A stretch of DNA of 64,000 nucleotides from Tubulanus polymorphus (GCF_964204645.1 NC_134028.1:10085001-10149000), one strand, 5' to 3'; counted from the first letter of the stretch, positions 50,097-61,247 are shown. The notes: generated by a model not told the origin, from the sequence alone. Numbers and translations: made by a program.

Positions 50097-51343
50097 ATGA
50101 GTGGGAGTTATATCAATCCTTCTAAGAATCATAGAATATCTAATGCTATTAAAGCAGAAAGATCTCATCATATAATTACTAATAACCCTTCTAATATTAA
50201 TCCTGATGAAACTTTATATGTTAGAATCCATCGACTAACACAAAATACTTTTTACGTTCCAAATAGTATTTATTTATCAGCTGATATAAAAGTAATCGGT
50301 AATAATAATAATTATGTTGTTGATAATGTTGGAAGATATTTGATTAAAAAGTTAACAATAAAGATTGGTCCAGAAACAGTTTTCTCATTAGATGATTATA
50401 ATCTATTCATGCATTATAAAGATTTATGGTTAACTAAAGAAAATAGAAATAATATGATATTTCAGGGCATTCAATCGGAAAACCATAATAAATTATGATC
50501 AGGAGCTAATGACGCAATAGTAACTCGTACCGCAGATAACTTGATAAAAAAGATTTATGGAAGCAAATATAAAATTCCATTAGACTTTGAATTGATAAAT
50601 AATAATGCACCTTTATATAAATACGCAATTCAAGAAGATATTATATTCGAGATAACATTTGCTCCTGTAAATGAAATTGTATTATCTAGCGTTGTTAAAG
50701 ATATGAGTTATAAATTATCGAATATATGTTTGGAATATGACACAGTAACTGATGAAAATATTTCAAGTATAATTCAAACTCAATACAATCAAGGATTTTC
50801 ATTATTATATGATTATATTGATAAAATTAAAACCGTAACTATTAATGCAAATGATGAAATTATTAATGAGAATATTAACTTCCCAAGAAGATCTATTAAA
50901 GGTATATTAATATTTTTTACCATTGCAACATATGCTAATGGTGCAATACAGGTAGATAATTATTTTAACCCTGAAATAACAAAAGTAAAAATAACTATCG
51001 AAGGAATAGCAAATAAATATTTTGTCAAGGAATGAGAATGATAGTTCAATGGCCAGAAATTAGAAAACATTTTATGAATGAAAAAGTGAAATCATCTGAA
51101 AATTGTAATATTAATCAAATTGATTATTATACCGGTAATAAATATGCATTATGGTTAGATTTTAGAACAACAGAGGATAATTCATTACATGGTTCTGGAA
51201 AAAAACTACAAAACACTATAGATGGAATACAATTATTCATGACAAAGAATAAAGGAATCAAAAATTTTAAAATGCACATTTATATTATATCTGACGCGCA
51301 ATTAAATATTGTAAATTCACAATTAGATAGTGTTATGTATTAA
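50097..51343 (+). pseudogene. Major capsid protein, double jelly roll (broken), P3
   Basis: Fragments 50097-50498, 50541-51035 and 51032-51343 cover the whole protein. Breaks are at about 50490-50540 (same place as in P1) and at 51010-51035 (AAATAAATATTTTGTC versus AAATAAAATATTTTGCC in P1). The end block YALWLDFRTTEDNSLHGSG and HIYIISDAQLNIV is intact. The breakpoint shared with P1 may mean the damage predates their separation. Confidence 0.82.
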
Positions 51344-51375
51344 AATTTTAACTTTAATAAAAATATATATAATAA

Positions 51376-52185
51376 ATGGAAGGAGGTAAAGTATATAAAC
51401 ATATTCCATACATCGATACACATGAAAATAATGAGTTTATATTATGTAATACCTTGAGTTTATATTATGTAATACCTTGTAATATAGCTTTGATATTTGA
51501 TCCTATTTTCAAAATTTATAAAACTAAACTAATAGAAATCGATAATAATAAAAGTGGTGTTGTTGATAATTTAAGTAATGTAATTGATAATAATGTAATA
51601 CCTACTACAGTAATACCTACTACATCTAATAATGTAATACCTACTACATCTAATAATGAAATAATATTAAATGTTAGTGAAAATAGAAATTATTGTGATT
51701 ATTGTAAAGGTGAATTTTCAAACGCTCCATCAAATTGGAATAAACATATGAATACAAAGGTACATATTACTAATGTTATAGAACGTGTTGGTTTAAGAGA
51801 ATTTATAGAACACCCATTTACATATGTTACAAAATTTGTTTCAAATAAAAAAGTAAATGGTAAAAAATTATACGAAGATTTTTTATTAGCAACACCTAAT
51901 AAAGATGAATTAGATTTAACTGATGCTAATGAAATATTAGGATCAAACACTGTAAATGAAATATTAGGAGCTAACACTAATAAAGATTCTATGAAACATA
52001 AAGTAGAAAATAATGATAAATTTGATTGGATGAATAAGCATAACAATGAAACAACTATTGATGATGCGGTAAAAAGGGTGAAGAATAAGTATAAAAATAA
52101 AACTATTGATGTAGATTCGGTAGAGCATTTGCATAAATTGTTAGGGCCTGATAGTGAATTGGAGAGTGATAGTGGAAGTGATTAA
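51376..52185 (+). CDS. C2H2 zinc-finger protein specific to P3 (269 residues)
   Basis: One finger, CDYCKGEF...H.....H (C-x2-C-x13-H-x5-H), lies at about residues 107-132. Upstream is a short repeat of VIPTTSNN, downstream a repeat of NEILGSNT/NEILGANT, and an acidic Ser-rich end (ESDSGSD). It sits between the capsid gene and the convergent ATPase, where P1 has the integrase. It may bind nucleic acid. Intact ORF; the ATG is preceded by ATATAATAA. No family recognised beyond the finger. Confidence 0.55.
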   Translation: MEGGKVYKHIPYIDTHENNEFILCNTLSLYYVIPCNIALIFDPIFKIYKTKLIEIDNNKSGVVDNLSNVIDNNVIPTTVIPTTSNNVIPTTSNNEIILNVSENRNYCDYCKGEFSNAPSNWNKHMNTKVHITNVIERVGLREFIEHPFTYVTKFVSNKKVNGKKLYEDFLLATPNKDELDLTDANEILGSNTVNEILGANTNKDSMKHKVENNDKFDWMNKHNNETTIDDAVKRVKNKYKNKTIDVDSVEHLHKLLGPDSELESDSGSD

Positions 52186-52525
52186 GATATTAATTATATT
52201 TAACTCAAATAATAATATTAGTTGAAAATTGTATAAAATAATAGCAAATAAAAAAGGGGGTTTTAAGTATTTAAGGTATCTAATACATATCTAATACATA
52301 TTATTTGAAAATACCTTAAATTATATTTCTTTTTTAAATTTATGTTGAAACCTCAGTAATAATAAGTAACCTTTATTATTTTCAAACTTATTCATATATT
52401 AGATATAAATTGATATATAAAAATAAATTGGTTGAAAATTGCATAAATAATATTTATTTTAAAAAAGGGGGTTTTAAGTATTTAAGGTATCTAATAGGGT
52501 ATCTAATACATAGATATATAAATAG
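52186..52525. repeat. 211-bp tandem duplication between convergent genes
   Basis: GGGGGTTTTAAGTATTTAAG at 52256 recurs at 52467, with preceding GTTGAAAATTG (52221 and 52432) and following GTATCTAATA. The unit lies between the ends of the zinc-finger and ATPase genes. No coding function is seen. Confidence 0.8.
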
Positions 52526-53139
52526 TTATTTTATAAATTTATATTCATATGGAAATTGTAGTCTCAGTAATAATTTTGAACCTTTATTATTCTTTAATTT
52601 ATTCATATATTCATCATGTAATTCAGTAGGTATAATTTGATTCTCTTCCAATGATTGTTGCAGAGATTTTCTATCTTTGTTATGAAATAAAACTAGAAAT
52701 CTTATATTATCCCTAAAGTCTTTAACAATTGAATTATATTTTTGATTTAAAACCCATGTTGTTATCCCAAAATGTCTCCCAGAGAAAGCTAAATAACATA
52801 ACTCACTTTCTCTAACTTTTGAATCATGTAAATTTGCGCAATCATCTATAATGAATAATGTATTTGATCCTTTATAAGTATCAATTGCTATTTTTATACA
52901 ATTATCTAAATTTTCTTTTACTGTTTTAGGATCTAATATAATAAAATTTTTTTCATCTTAACTATATATCTATTATATGTTTTATTCATTTCATAAGTAG
53001 GACAGAATAATATTATATTATCAAAATGATTCTTATAAATAGTTTCTAACAAATCTAATATGAAATGTGTTTTACCACAATTGGTTACACCAGTAACTAA
53101 CATATTATGCGGTTCAAATATAAATAAATCTTTATTCAT
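52526..53139 (-). pseudogene. Genome-packaging ATPase, frameshifted, P3
   Basis: The N-terminal 68 codons (53139-52933) contain Walker A GVTNCGKT. A frameshift at the T7 run (about 52945-52955) moves the rest, which contains Walker B LFIIDDC, AFSGRHFGITTW and LNQKYNSIVKDFR and stops at 52526-52528. It follows the integrase on the minus strand with an 8-bp overlap. Only this homopolymer indel separates it from an intact gene. Confidence 0.85.
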
Positions 53140-54217
53140 TTATTCTTTTAATTTTACTAGATAAAATCCATTCATTAAATTTATCATCATATCCTTTATA
53201 TTTCACCAAAGAATACTTTTTTCCTTTAAGAGTTTTTGTTTTCAATACTTCTTCCATTTTGTATTCTATTTTATCTGGATTTGGTACAAGTGATAATTCT
53301 TGTTCATAGAAATAACCTAATATTTCTTCATCTTTTAGATCTTCTAATTTATAAACAAAAGGTTTAGTTAATATTTTCTTTTTAATCTTAAATGTTTCTT
53401 CAGTAAAATTAGGGGTATAACCTTTGTAAAAGGTTTTTCTATATTTAGATATTCTAACGTGTTGTCCTATTTTAAATTTAGGTTCACCGAAATCGTGTGT
53501 AACAAACGCTCCATATAAATTATTCCAAACTATTTCTGAATTATCTTCTTTTCTAGCTTGTATAGGTTTCATATTTATAGAACTATGTTTAGAATTATTA
53601 TAACCTTTCACTAAATCATCTAACACATCGATATATTTATATGTTTCATTAGCAGTAAAATATTTCCACATTCTAGTTTTCAATGTTTTATTAAATCTTT
53701 CTATAATAGATGCTTTTTTATCTGAGTGTGTTGAAAAATAATCTACATCGTTATCAGATAATAGTTTTTTGAAATGTTTGTTATAAAATTCTTTACCTTC
53801 ATCAAATTGTATCTTATCTGGAATAGCTTCTTTAAATATTGATTTAAAAGCATTTGTCACTTCTATACCAGTTTTATTTTTGATTGGAATTGACCATGCG
53901 TATCTACTGAATATGTCTATAACATTCAGTATCCAGAAATATCCTTTGTTGTATTCTTCTAAGTTCTTCATGTCAATTAAATCTGCTTGCCATTGTTGAT
54001 CGATATATGAAACCATAACTTTTCTTGTTAAATAAGTTTTATACATTTTCTTGTGGATTTGATATGTTGGTTGATTTTGTAACCATGATTTTAATTCACT
54101 ATATTTTATACCACCATTATCAGATTTAATTTTATTCCATAATTCTGAAACGTTAGAATATGATACTTCACTCTCTGGGTTATAGTATAAATCTCTTAAA
54201 TATTGTTCTTTTTTCAT
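53132..54217 (-). CDS. Retroviral-type integrase with C-terminal chromodomain, P3
   Basis: Intact, 361 residues. DDE triad D79 (WQADLIDM), D139 (QFDEGKEF), E173 (IIERFN) with D-x33-E. Chromodomain at about 320-358 (YKMEEVLKTK, YSLVKYKGY, NEWI). It very likely made the CACCTA duplication flanking P3. Same domain layout as the P1 enzyme but clearly diverged, with a different N-terminus. It is transcribed toward the capsid gene, opposite to P1. The ATG at 54217 follows the 122-residue gene by 6 bp. Confidence 0.92.
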   Translation of the reverse strand: MKKEQYLRDLYYNPESEVSYSNVSELWNKIKSDNGGIKYSELKSWLQNQPTYQIHKKMYKTYLTRKVMVSYIDQQWQADLIDMKNLEEYNKGYFWILNVIDIFSRYAWSIPIKNKTGIEVTNAFKSIFKEAIPDKIQFDEGKEFYNKHFKKLLSDNDVDYFSTHSDKKASIIERFNKTLKTRMWKYFTANETYKYIDVLDDLVKGYNNSKHSSINMKPIQARKEDNSEIVWNNLYGAFVTHDFGEPKFKIGQHVRISKYRKTFYKGYTPNFTEETFKIKKKILTKPFVYKLEDLKDEEILGYFYEQELSLVPNPDKIEYKMEEVLKTKTLKGKKYSLVKYKGYDDKFNEWILSSKIKRINE

Positions 54218-54223
54218 CTTATT

Positions 54224-54592
54224 TTAATCCATTAATAATAATTTAGATTTAGTTTCAATGGCTTTATGATTTGACTTATTTTCTGGTATGATAGGTTTAT
54301 TGTCATTGGAATCATCTTTATCATCAGATTTGAATTTTGATTTATATATTACACCGGATAATATAATAACTGTTACTAATCCAATTGTCATATATAATTT
54401 ATAATTACTTCCAGCATTAGAAGAATCAGATGGATTATTATTTGAATTAATATCAGATAAAGTCTGTGATTCCTTTATATCAGTTAATTTCTTTTTCTTA
54501 GCTTTTTTTAATTCTGCAGATCTTTTACCTAATTCTCTTGCCCATTTAATTTGTTTTTCAGATCTAACCTTTTTCTTAACTCCATCACTCAT
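54224..54592 (-). CDS. Single-pass membrane protein with basic N-terminus, P3
   Basis: 122 residues. MSDGVKKKVRSEKQIKWARELGK is the basic N-terminal part; a membrane segment (YKLYMTIGLVTVIILSGVIY) lies at about 68-87, and the tail is polar and acidic/basic. Homologous to 11833-12201 in P1 with the same length but low identity outside the motif. Its start overlaps the stop of the upstream gene by 8 bp. Confidence 0.6.
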   Translation of the reverse strand: MSDGVKKKVRSEKQIKWARELGKRSAELKKAKKKKLTDIKESQTLSDINSNNNPSDSSNAGSNYKLYMTIGLVTVIILSGVIYKSKFKSDDKDDSNDNKPIIPENKSNHKAIETKSKLLLMD

Positions 54593-55193
54593 TTATTTTA
54601 GTTAATTTTTGTTCTGATTCGTTTTCTGTTTCACCGTTTGGGTGTCGTACGGCGCCATCTTTTTCGTTCTTACCTGATTTATATACCATAGGTTTGATGT
54701 TCGAAAATGTTATGACGCCAGTAGAAATTAATGTCATAACCGATCCTAATTGAAATGAAGCATATCCAACCCATTTTTGTAATTCAGTCATAACTAAATA
54801 GTCATTTTTCAAATCACTATATAATTTATTTTCATCATCAATTGGTATTAACTGGTTACATAACTTAGAATAACATTTGACAATACCATCTGAAATAGAA
54901 TCATTTATTCGGGCTAATCTTGCTTCTTCATAAATCTTAAAATATTTTATTACTTTATCTGGTTTCATAGCATCTAGTTCTTGAAAAGTAATTATCTTAG
55001 TTAAAAACTCTTTAGATTTCCCGCCAGCAATTAGTAATTCAAGATGGTGTTTACAATATAAATAGTATTCATAATATATATTACAATTAATTTGAGCACA
55101 ATTAGTTACAACTGTATCTTTATTATCACTTATACCCAAATCATCTAATGTCTTTTCAATATCAATACTATTCTTACTCGATTTCTTTGACAT
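54585..55193 (-). CDS. Conserved Polinton membrane-associated protein (202 residues), P3
   Basis: Homologue of 11295-11900. Shared features are TLDDLGI, YEYYLYCKHHLELLI, ARINDSIS, YSKLCNQLIP and the hydrophobic segment FQLGSVMTLISTGVITFSNI at about 155-175. First gene of the minus-strand module; the ATG lies in TCTAATATAAATG. Function unknown. Confidence 0.62.
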   Translation of the reverse strand: MSKKSSKNSIDIEKTLDDLGISDNKDTVVTNCAQINCNIYYEYYLYCKHHLELLIAGGKSKEFLTKIITFQELDAMKPDKVIKYFKIYEEARLARINDSISDGIVKCYSKLCNQLIPIDDENKLYSDLKNDYLVMTELQKWVGYASFQLGSVMTLISTGVITFSNIKPMVYKSGKNEKDGAVRHPNGETENESEQKLTKINE

Positions 55194-55569
55194 TTATATT
55201 AGAGAAAAAAGCGAAAAAAAATATAAGTATTATAAAATGATACCAGTATCTCTTTAGATTAATACTAGCTTAGTTAAAGGTAAAGAATTTTAGTATTAGT
55301 TATTGTTTTTTTAGTATTTTTTATTTGTGATATAAAGTATTCTCTTTTGAAAAGAATTGTAAAAGAAAATATCAAAAATTAAAATAGAAATAATGGCTAG
55401 TTGAAGTGATTGTTTTTTTAATATATTTTATTTGAATTCTATTTGATATCTCACTACTTTTGTTTATCTATTAGGAGCAGTTATTATAACTGTCCAGATA
55501 AGTCATTTCGGATCCTTGATATCAAATTCCTCAACGTATTGTTCATTATTTGGATCATTGTTCCATTGA
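55194..55569. other. Intergenic region with conserved end segment
   Basis: AT-rich and gene-free. 55447-55515 repeats the P1 segment at 12235-12300 (CTCACTACTTTTG, GTCCAGATAAGTCATTTCGG) in the same orientation, although the adjacent gene is inverted. Confidence 0.65.
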
Positions 55570-56178
55570 TCAATAAATTTCTTTGCCTTTGTTAACTGTT
55601 CTAAATATAACTAAATCTAGTTTATTAGATTTAATTATGTTTTCCTTCTTTTCTAAAGGTCTTAAATTTTTCCAACCCCAAATAAGTTTTTTATTGTATT
55701 CATCATTCATGTTAAATTTAGATATCGGTAACAAGTGATCAATATGGTAATAATCCCCATAATTATCTATATTCATTTTATCATCGAATTGAAATATAAT
55801 CCATGATTTGAGAAATTCATCTGAACAACCCAAAAAATTAGATAGTGTTTCTGAATGCGTTTCTTTGTTGAATAATTGTGTTAATCTAGATCTTAAGCAT
55901 TGTTTCAATCTAAAATTAAGATCTGTTTTATATCTTTCTCTCATATATTCTGTCATATAATCATTATAAGCTTCTCTATTATCTTCTCGGTATTGTTTGG
56001 TATATAGTTAAGTACAAGTTTTACAGCAATATTGAAAACCATCTTTGCTAATCTTACGCTTGCTAAATTCTGTTAAAGCTAATTTATCTAATTCACACTT
56101 AGAACACTTCTTGTAATATATATTTATAACACCAGTGTTATTTGTAATATTTATAGTTTGTGGTTGTTCTGATTCCAT
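55570..56178 (-). pseudogene. HNH endonuclease with N-terminal zinc ribbon, one nonsense codon
   Basis: The frame starts at ATG 56178 (in ATATAATAAATGG), is interrupted only by TAA at 56010-56008 (codon 57) and ends at 55570. The N-terminal part has CSKC...CCKTC, a zinc ribbon usual in viral and phage HNH nucleases. The nuclease motif is YHIDHLLPISKF, followed by KLIWGWKNLRPL and NIIKSNK. It is probably a free-standing homing-type nuclease, or one acting in element mobility. P1 lacks it in the equivalent place; it lies inside the right terminal repeat of P3. Confidence 0.75.
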
Positions 56179-56309
56179 TTATTATATGTATTTTTTACTA
56201 AATTGGTTAATATTTTAGAATCCTCTTCCATTTCTTCGACCAACGTCATCCTTTTTCATTCCTCGCTGCTTTTGATAAGTCGTTTCAGTTCCTTGATATT
56301 TAAATCATA

Positions 56310-56665
56310 CCACTGGGCAAAAGCGCGCATTCAGGCGTGCTTTTGCTTAATGCGCATGCGCTAATCATAATTATATATTCATTATGTAAATTCTGTAAAA
56401 TAGAAACAACCGACATAAAATATCAAATCGTGTTCGCATTAGGCAAAACCGCGCATTCAGATTCAGGCGCGCTTTTGCTTAATGCGCATGCGCTAATCAT
56501 AATTATATATTCATTCTATAAATTCTGTAAAATAGAAACAACTGAACACAGAAAATATCAAAACGTGTTCGCATTAGGCAAAAGCGCGCATACAGGCGCG
56601 CTTTTGCTTAATGCGCATGCGCTAATCATAATTATATATTCATTCTGAATAGAAACGACCGAACA
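56310..56665. repeat. Three tandem units (about 126-135 bp) each with a hairpin and a GCGCATGCGC palindrome
   Basis: Units start at about 56317, 56443 and 56578. Each has GCAAAAGCGCGC...GCGCGCTTTTGC (hairpin), then AATGCGCATGCGCTAATCAT and an AT-rich spacer with AAATTCTGTAAAATAGAAAC. They lie between the HNH gene and the right terminal repeat. Iterated palindromes close to a terminus suggest a replication or packaging signal, but this is inference. ORFs across it are artefacts of the repeat. Confidence 0.85.
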
Positions 56666-57425
56666 TAAAAATTTACACCAAACAGATTTACACAATACAT
56701 TATACAAGTTGTTCAGTCGTTTCTTCCAATACAACATTTGATTTCTATAAATACAATTTATAATTACAAACATTTTTTCAATTGCTGGTAAATATTTAAC
56801 TACAACAACAAATGTTAAACTTAATCATTGGAGTCTTAATGTTTTTGAAATTCTTATATAGTTTCTTCGTCGATCTTTTGGTGATTCTTGTGCTTCTACG
56901 TCAGGTTCTATTGGTTTGATATCCATTGCTGTTGATTCCTCAGTCAGAAAGAGTATCTTGAGTTTCTCTATCGCTTCTTGATGCGTATGACGTTTTATTA
57001 ATCTAAAATATATTAGCGGCAACTCTAGCCATCTAAAAGATATACTAAATACACTTAAATATATCTAAAGGTTTCATATTTAATAGCCCCAATAACTACA
57101 AAAAACAGTACTTACATTTAGATTTAGAATTGTAAACTATAAACTCCTAATTTCGTTTCGAGAGATAGAATATCCTAAGCGTTATGTTACAGCGTCTATT
57201 CATTTCCGGTGCTATTTCGAAATTAACACGTCGTCTATTATGACACGTCATCTGGTTCCGGCACACCTTCATCTAGAATGTTCTACGCGTTTGCAATATT
57301 ATGTCTCATATGTCTCGGCGTCATAGTAACAGCTGTAACAGCTGTGAATTTATAGATTTATTCAATAGTTCATTACATTAAATGTATATAGGCTCAAATA
57401 GAATCATGTTCTAGTATAAACAGCT
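56666..57425. other. Gene-free sequence inside the right end of P3
   Basis: No gene recognised. A minus-strand frame at 56825-57022 is too short and featureless to support. The base composition is less AT-rich than the coding part of P3. Confidence 0.5.
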
Positions 57426-57984
57426 ATGTATTATTTCAATCACACTTTACTAACACTTTTAATGTTTAAAAATCTAACTCATACAAATATGAATATTGAA
57501 ATAATGTTGTAAATGTATCTATCTATATATTCTATAAGAGCTCACACTTTTATATTGAATAATCTGTCAATTTAAATGTTATTCATGTATATGATTATTT
57601 TAAGAGTAATAGGGGTAATAGGCTTTCAGGTTAAAGGTTGAATGGTCGAGCTCATTAAAAACAAATATTAAAAGTAATTTAAAACTATAATATATTTTCA
57701 TAACCGTGTGCATTTCAGTTGAATAATAGAATAATTATTATTATTAAAATATATTTGATTATGAATTTGTGTATTGTAATAATCCAAGCGGAGCGACCAA
57801 TTGATTTAATACAATATGCTTTTAAAATTAAAATTATTAATATCTTAGAATAAATATTTAGTTATAATATGAAATGCACACGGTTATGAAAATATATTAT
57901 AGTTATAAATTACTTTTAATATTTTGTTTTTTAATGAGCTCGACCGTTCGACCTTTGATTTGAAAGCCTATTACCCCTATTACT
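57426..57984. repeat. Right terminal inverted repeat of P3
   Basis: 559 bp, inverse of 41523-42110. The difference in length comes mostly from loss of the GC-rich loop: the right copy has only CCAAGCGGAGCGACC where the left has CTACCGCTCCGCTCCGCGACC and a full inner inverted repeat. Ends CCCCTATTACT. Confidence 0.92.
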
Positions 57985-57990
57985 CACCTA
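57985..57990. repeat. Target site duplication of P3, right copy (CACCTA)
   Basis: Identical to 41517-41522. Joining the flanks with one copy keeps the BEL pol frame. Confidence 0.93.
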
Positions 57991-60811
57991 GTATGCCCAA
58001 TAACCGTATTTCGGCAAAACGTAGGTTGCTATATCTAAAGCAAAGGCTGTTGCGTAATGAAGATTTAAAATTAAAGTATGACGAATATGTTAGGGATTTA
58101 GTCTCATCGGCCTTTGCTGAAAGATTAACTGGCGCAACAGGTTAATGAGGGTAGTGGATTTACGTGGTACATACCCCACCACCCAGTATTCAATAAGAAA
58201 AAAACCTGATAAATTTAGGGTTGTGTTCGATGGCTCCTCTAAATATGAGGGAGTCTCCCTGAACGATTCTTTATAAGAACTAAAGGAGCTTATTGCATTT
58301 ACTGCCGACATAAAATGCATGTTTCATCAAGTCAGGGTGCCTGACAGAGATGCTCATGCACTCCGTTTTTCTCTGGTGGCCTGACGGAGATCTTGATTTG
58401 GATCCGGTAGATTATCGTATGCTGGTACATATCTTTGGTGCGGTGTCGTCACCTAGTGTGTGTAATTTTGCTCTACACCGGACCGCCGGGGGTACTATTC
58501 ACCTGTTCAGTACTTTGGTTGTAAATACTGTATATAATAATTTTTACGTGGACGATTGCCTTAAATCTTTGGAATCTGTTCCCGTGACAGCAGAAATGGT
58601 TAGCCGTTTAAGCAAACTCTTAGCCTTGGGTGGCTTTAAACTGACCAAGTTTACCTCAAATTCTAAGGAAGTATTGGGAAGTATCCCCTTGGAGGATAGA
58701 GCTGACAAATTAAGGGAAATTGGCCCTGGACTCCCTGGCGAAAGAACACTAGGTATATGGTGGGATATGGACAAGGATGTATTCAAAATCAGTGTTAATT
58801 TAAAGGACCGTCCAGCAACACGGCGTGGAATGTTATCCACTATTACTGGCATTTACGATCCGTTAGGGTTCGCTTGTTCACCTGCCTTGTTACCGGGTAA
58901 AATAATTTTGCAGGAGTTGTGTAAAATGGGCTGCGGTTGGGATGATAAGTTACCCCACGAGTATGTGACTCGATTTGAAAATTGGAAGTCAGGTTTACCT
59001 GATATTGTCAGGGTTTCTATTCCCAGGTGTATGAACCCCCCCCCCCCGGGTTCAAGGTAATTAATGCTCAGTTACATCATTTCGCCGATGCGTCTCAGGA
59101 CGGCTACAGATTTGTTACTTATTTGCGGCTGCGCGACGATAACGATAAGGTTCATACAACGTTAGTAAACTCTAAATCTAGAGTTACTCCGCTTAAAGCG
59201 GTCAGCATCCCCAGGTTGGAGTTAGCTACTGCAACCTTAGCAGTAAAGAATGATCAAACATTGCGTAATGAGTTTGAATTTGAAATTCACGATTCACAGT
59301 TCTGGTCGGATAGTACAACCGTGATAAAGTATGTCAATAATGCTGACAAGAGGTTTAAAACTTACGTAGCCAATCGTTTGGCCATGATTCACGCAGGTTC
59401 AAATCCAGATCAATGGCACTACATTCGTTCTAAAATGAACCCGGCTGACGCTGTGTCCCAAGGCGTCTCTGCTCAGGAGTTCCTTCAAGCTGATTGGGTC
59501 TCTGGTCCATCACTTTTGCGTTTACCAGAATGTGATTGGCCTAAAGGGTTGGATAACCTTGAAATTCATGAGGACCCTGAGGTAAAAGAGGTTTCTTCCT
59601 TTCAGACGAGTGTCAAGCAGGTAGATTCCGAGAGTAAAAGTGAAAATAATGTCATTGCTGACGATACCGGTTACATGTTATTAAATATGGCTAACAAATT
59701 CTCTTCTTGGTATAAGCTTAAGGCTGTTACCGCATGGGTCCTACGTTTCCTCAGAAATCTGAAAGCGGCAGTGACCGCTAAACATGACAAAGGTGTACAA
59801 AGGTATACAGGGTTTATGACCGTACCTGAAATCAGGCATGCAGAGAAAGTGTTACTGCAGGCTGTGCAATCGAAATATTACAGTTACGAAATGAGAATTC
59901 TTTCTGGCGCTTGCAGGAGGAAGACTTTGAAACAGACTAGCCCCATAAAAAGGTTGGACCCGGTATTACTTAGAGTTAAAGGACGTCTCGCAAATTCCAA
60001 TTTGCCTTACAGTAGTAAGCACCCTATAATCTTGCCAAAGGGCTCTTATGTTACTAGGTTGATAGTTACGTACTACCATAGGTATGTGGTTGGGCATTCT
60101 GGTAGGAATCATGTTTTAACGGGTATTAGATGGAAATTCTGGATAACGCGTGGTAACTCACTAGTGGGATCTGTCTTGCGTAGTTGTGTAGACTGTATTA
60201 AACGACAAGGTGCGGTGCATGGTCAAAAGATGGCTAATTTACCCGCTGACAGGGTAACACCCGATAAACCTCCATTCACTTAAATGTCGGTGTAGATCTG
60301 TTCGGACCTTTTTGGTCAAAATCGGTCGCAGTCAGTTAAAACGGTACGGTTGTATCTTTACTTGTCTGGCTTGTCGTGCAATACATATTGAAGTTTTGCA
60401 TAGTATGGATACACCTTCCTTTATAAACGGTTTGAGGAGATTTATTGCCCGTAGAGGTTCACCGGAGTCGATCAAGATTTGTATTTCAAATTGGAATCAA
60501 CAGGAAGTGTCCAATTTCTTGCTTCAGCGGGAAATAAATTGGAAGTTTAACCCACCTGCTGGTAGCCATTTTGGTGGCGTCTGGGAAAGATGCATCCGCA
60601 CCATAAGGAAAATACTGGGTGCTCTGCTGCGTCAGCAGACGTTGACTGATGAAAGTTTGCAGACGCTTATGTGCGAGGTTGAAAGTGTTGTCAATAGCCG
60701 TCCGTTAACCCATGTTTCTGATAACAAAGATGATATACATGCTTTAACACCTAATCACCTCTTATTACTGCGCCCTGGTGGAACCTTGCCACCTGGTATC
60801 TTCATTGATAC

Positions 60812-60815
60812 ATAT

Positions 60816-60901
<86 letters not shown>
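60812..60901. repeat. (TA)n microsatellite inside BEL pol
   Basis: About 45 dinucleotide units with one AATAT interruption, replacing part of the integrase C-terminal coding sequence between GIFIDT and the VRHRWRQVQYLANIFWRRW-type block. Confidence 0.95.
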
Positions 60902-60905
<4 letters not shown>

Positions 60906-61247
60906 CGTCACAGATGGCGACAGGTACAATACTTAGCTAACATTTTTTGGCGTCGGTGGAATAAGGAATATCTGCACCTCATGCAAGAACGTCAAAAATG
61001 GCATAATCCCAGGAGAAATATAGTTACTGGCGATATTGTGTTAATCAAAGATAATACTGCTGCTAGGTGTAACTGGCCGTTAGGCAAAGTAATTCAAGGG
61101 TTTCTTGGTAGTGACGGGTTAGCGAGAAGCGTATTATTAAAAACTATGGATAATGAGTTGATCCGGCCTGTGGACAAATTAGTATGACTTGAATTGGATG
61201 ATTAATTGCATACGCATTAATGTATAACCGGGTTGATTGTTTTCCAC

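Larger units (their letters stand above)
41523..57984 (+). mobile_element. Complete Polinton/Maverick element P3 (16,462 bp)
   Basis: Both termini (5'-AGTAATAGGGGTAATAGGC and its complement), long inverted repeats and a 6-bp target duplication are present. The gene order is polB, small protein, membrane/structural block, capsid and zinc-finger protein on plus, then, on minus, ATPase, integrase, two membrane proteins and an HNH nuclease. It sits in the pol frame of a BEL element. Polymerase, capsid, ATPase, HNH and two block genes are damaged and the penton is deleted, so it is not autonomous; the integrase and the 462-residue protein remain intact. Confidence 0.95.
57985..61187 (+). pseudogene. 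BEL/Pao pol: RT, RNase H and integrase, after the P3 insertion
   Basis: Continues the frame interrupted at 41522. The RT has an eroded 5' part (stop at about 58143, a deletion near 58270), motif A ADIKCMFHQV, motif B GAVSSPSVCNFAL and the YVDD box (FYVDDCL, about 58547). RNase H (FADASQDGY, WSDSTTV) is reached after a frameshift at a C-run (59036-59047). The integrase HHCC zinc domain is at about 60090-60215. The core shows GVDLFGP (after another frameshift at about 60280), SNWNQ where SDNGT is expected, and GGVWERC. A TA microsatellite interrupts it at 60812. The C-terminal part ends at 61187. Confidence 0.88.

Noticed and set aside
56337-56648. 103-codon ORF with repeated LLLNAHALIIIIYS
   Set aside because: Product of the 126-135-bp tandem repeats, not a protein gene.
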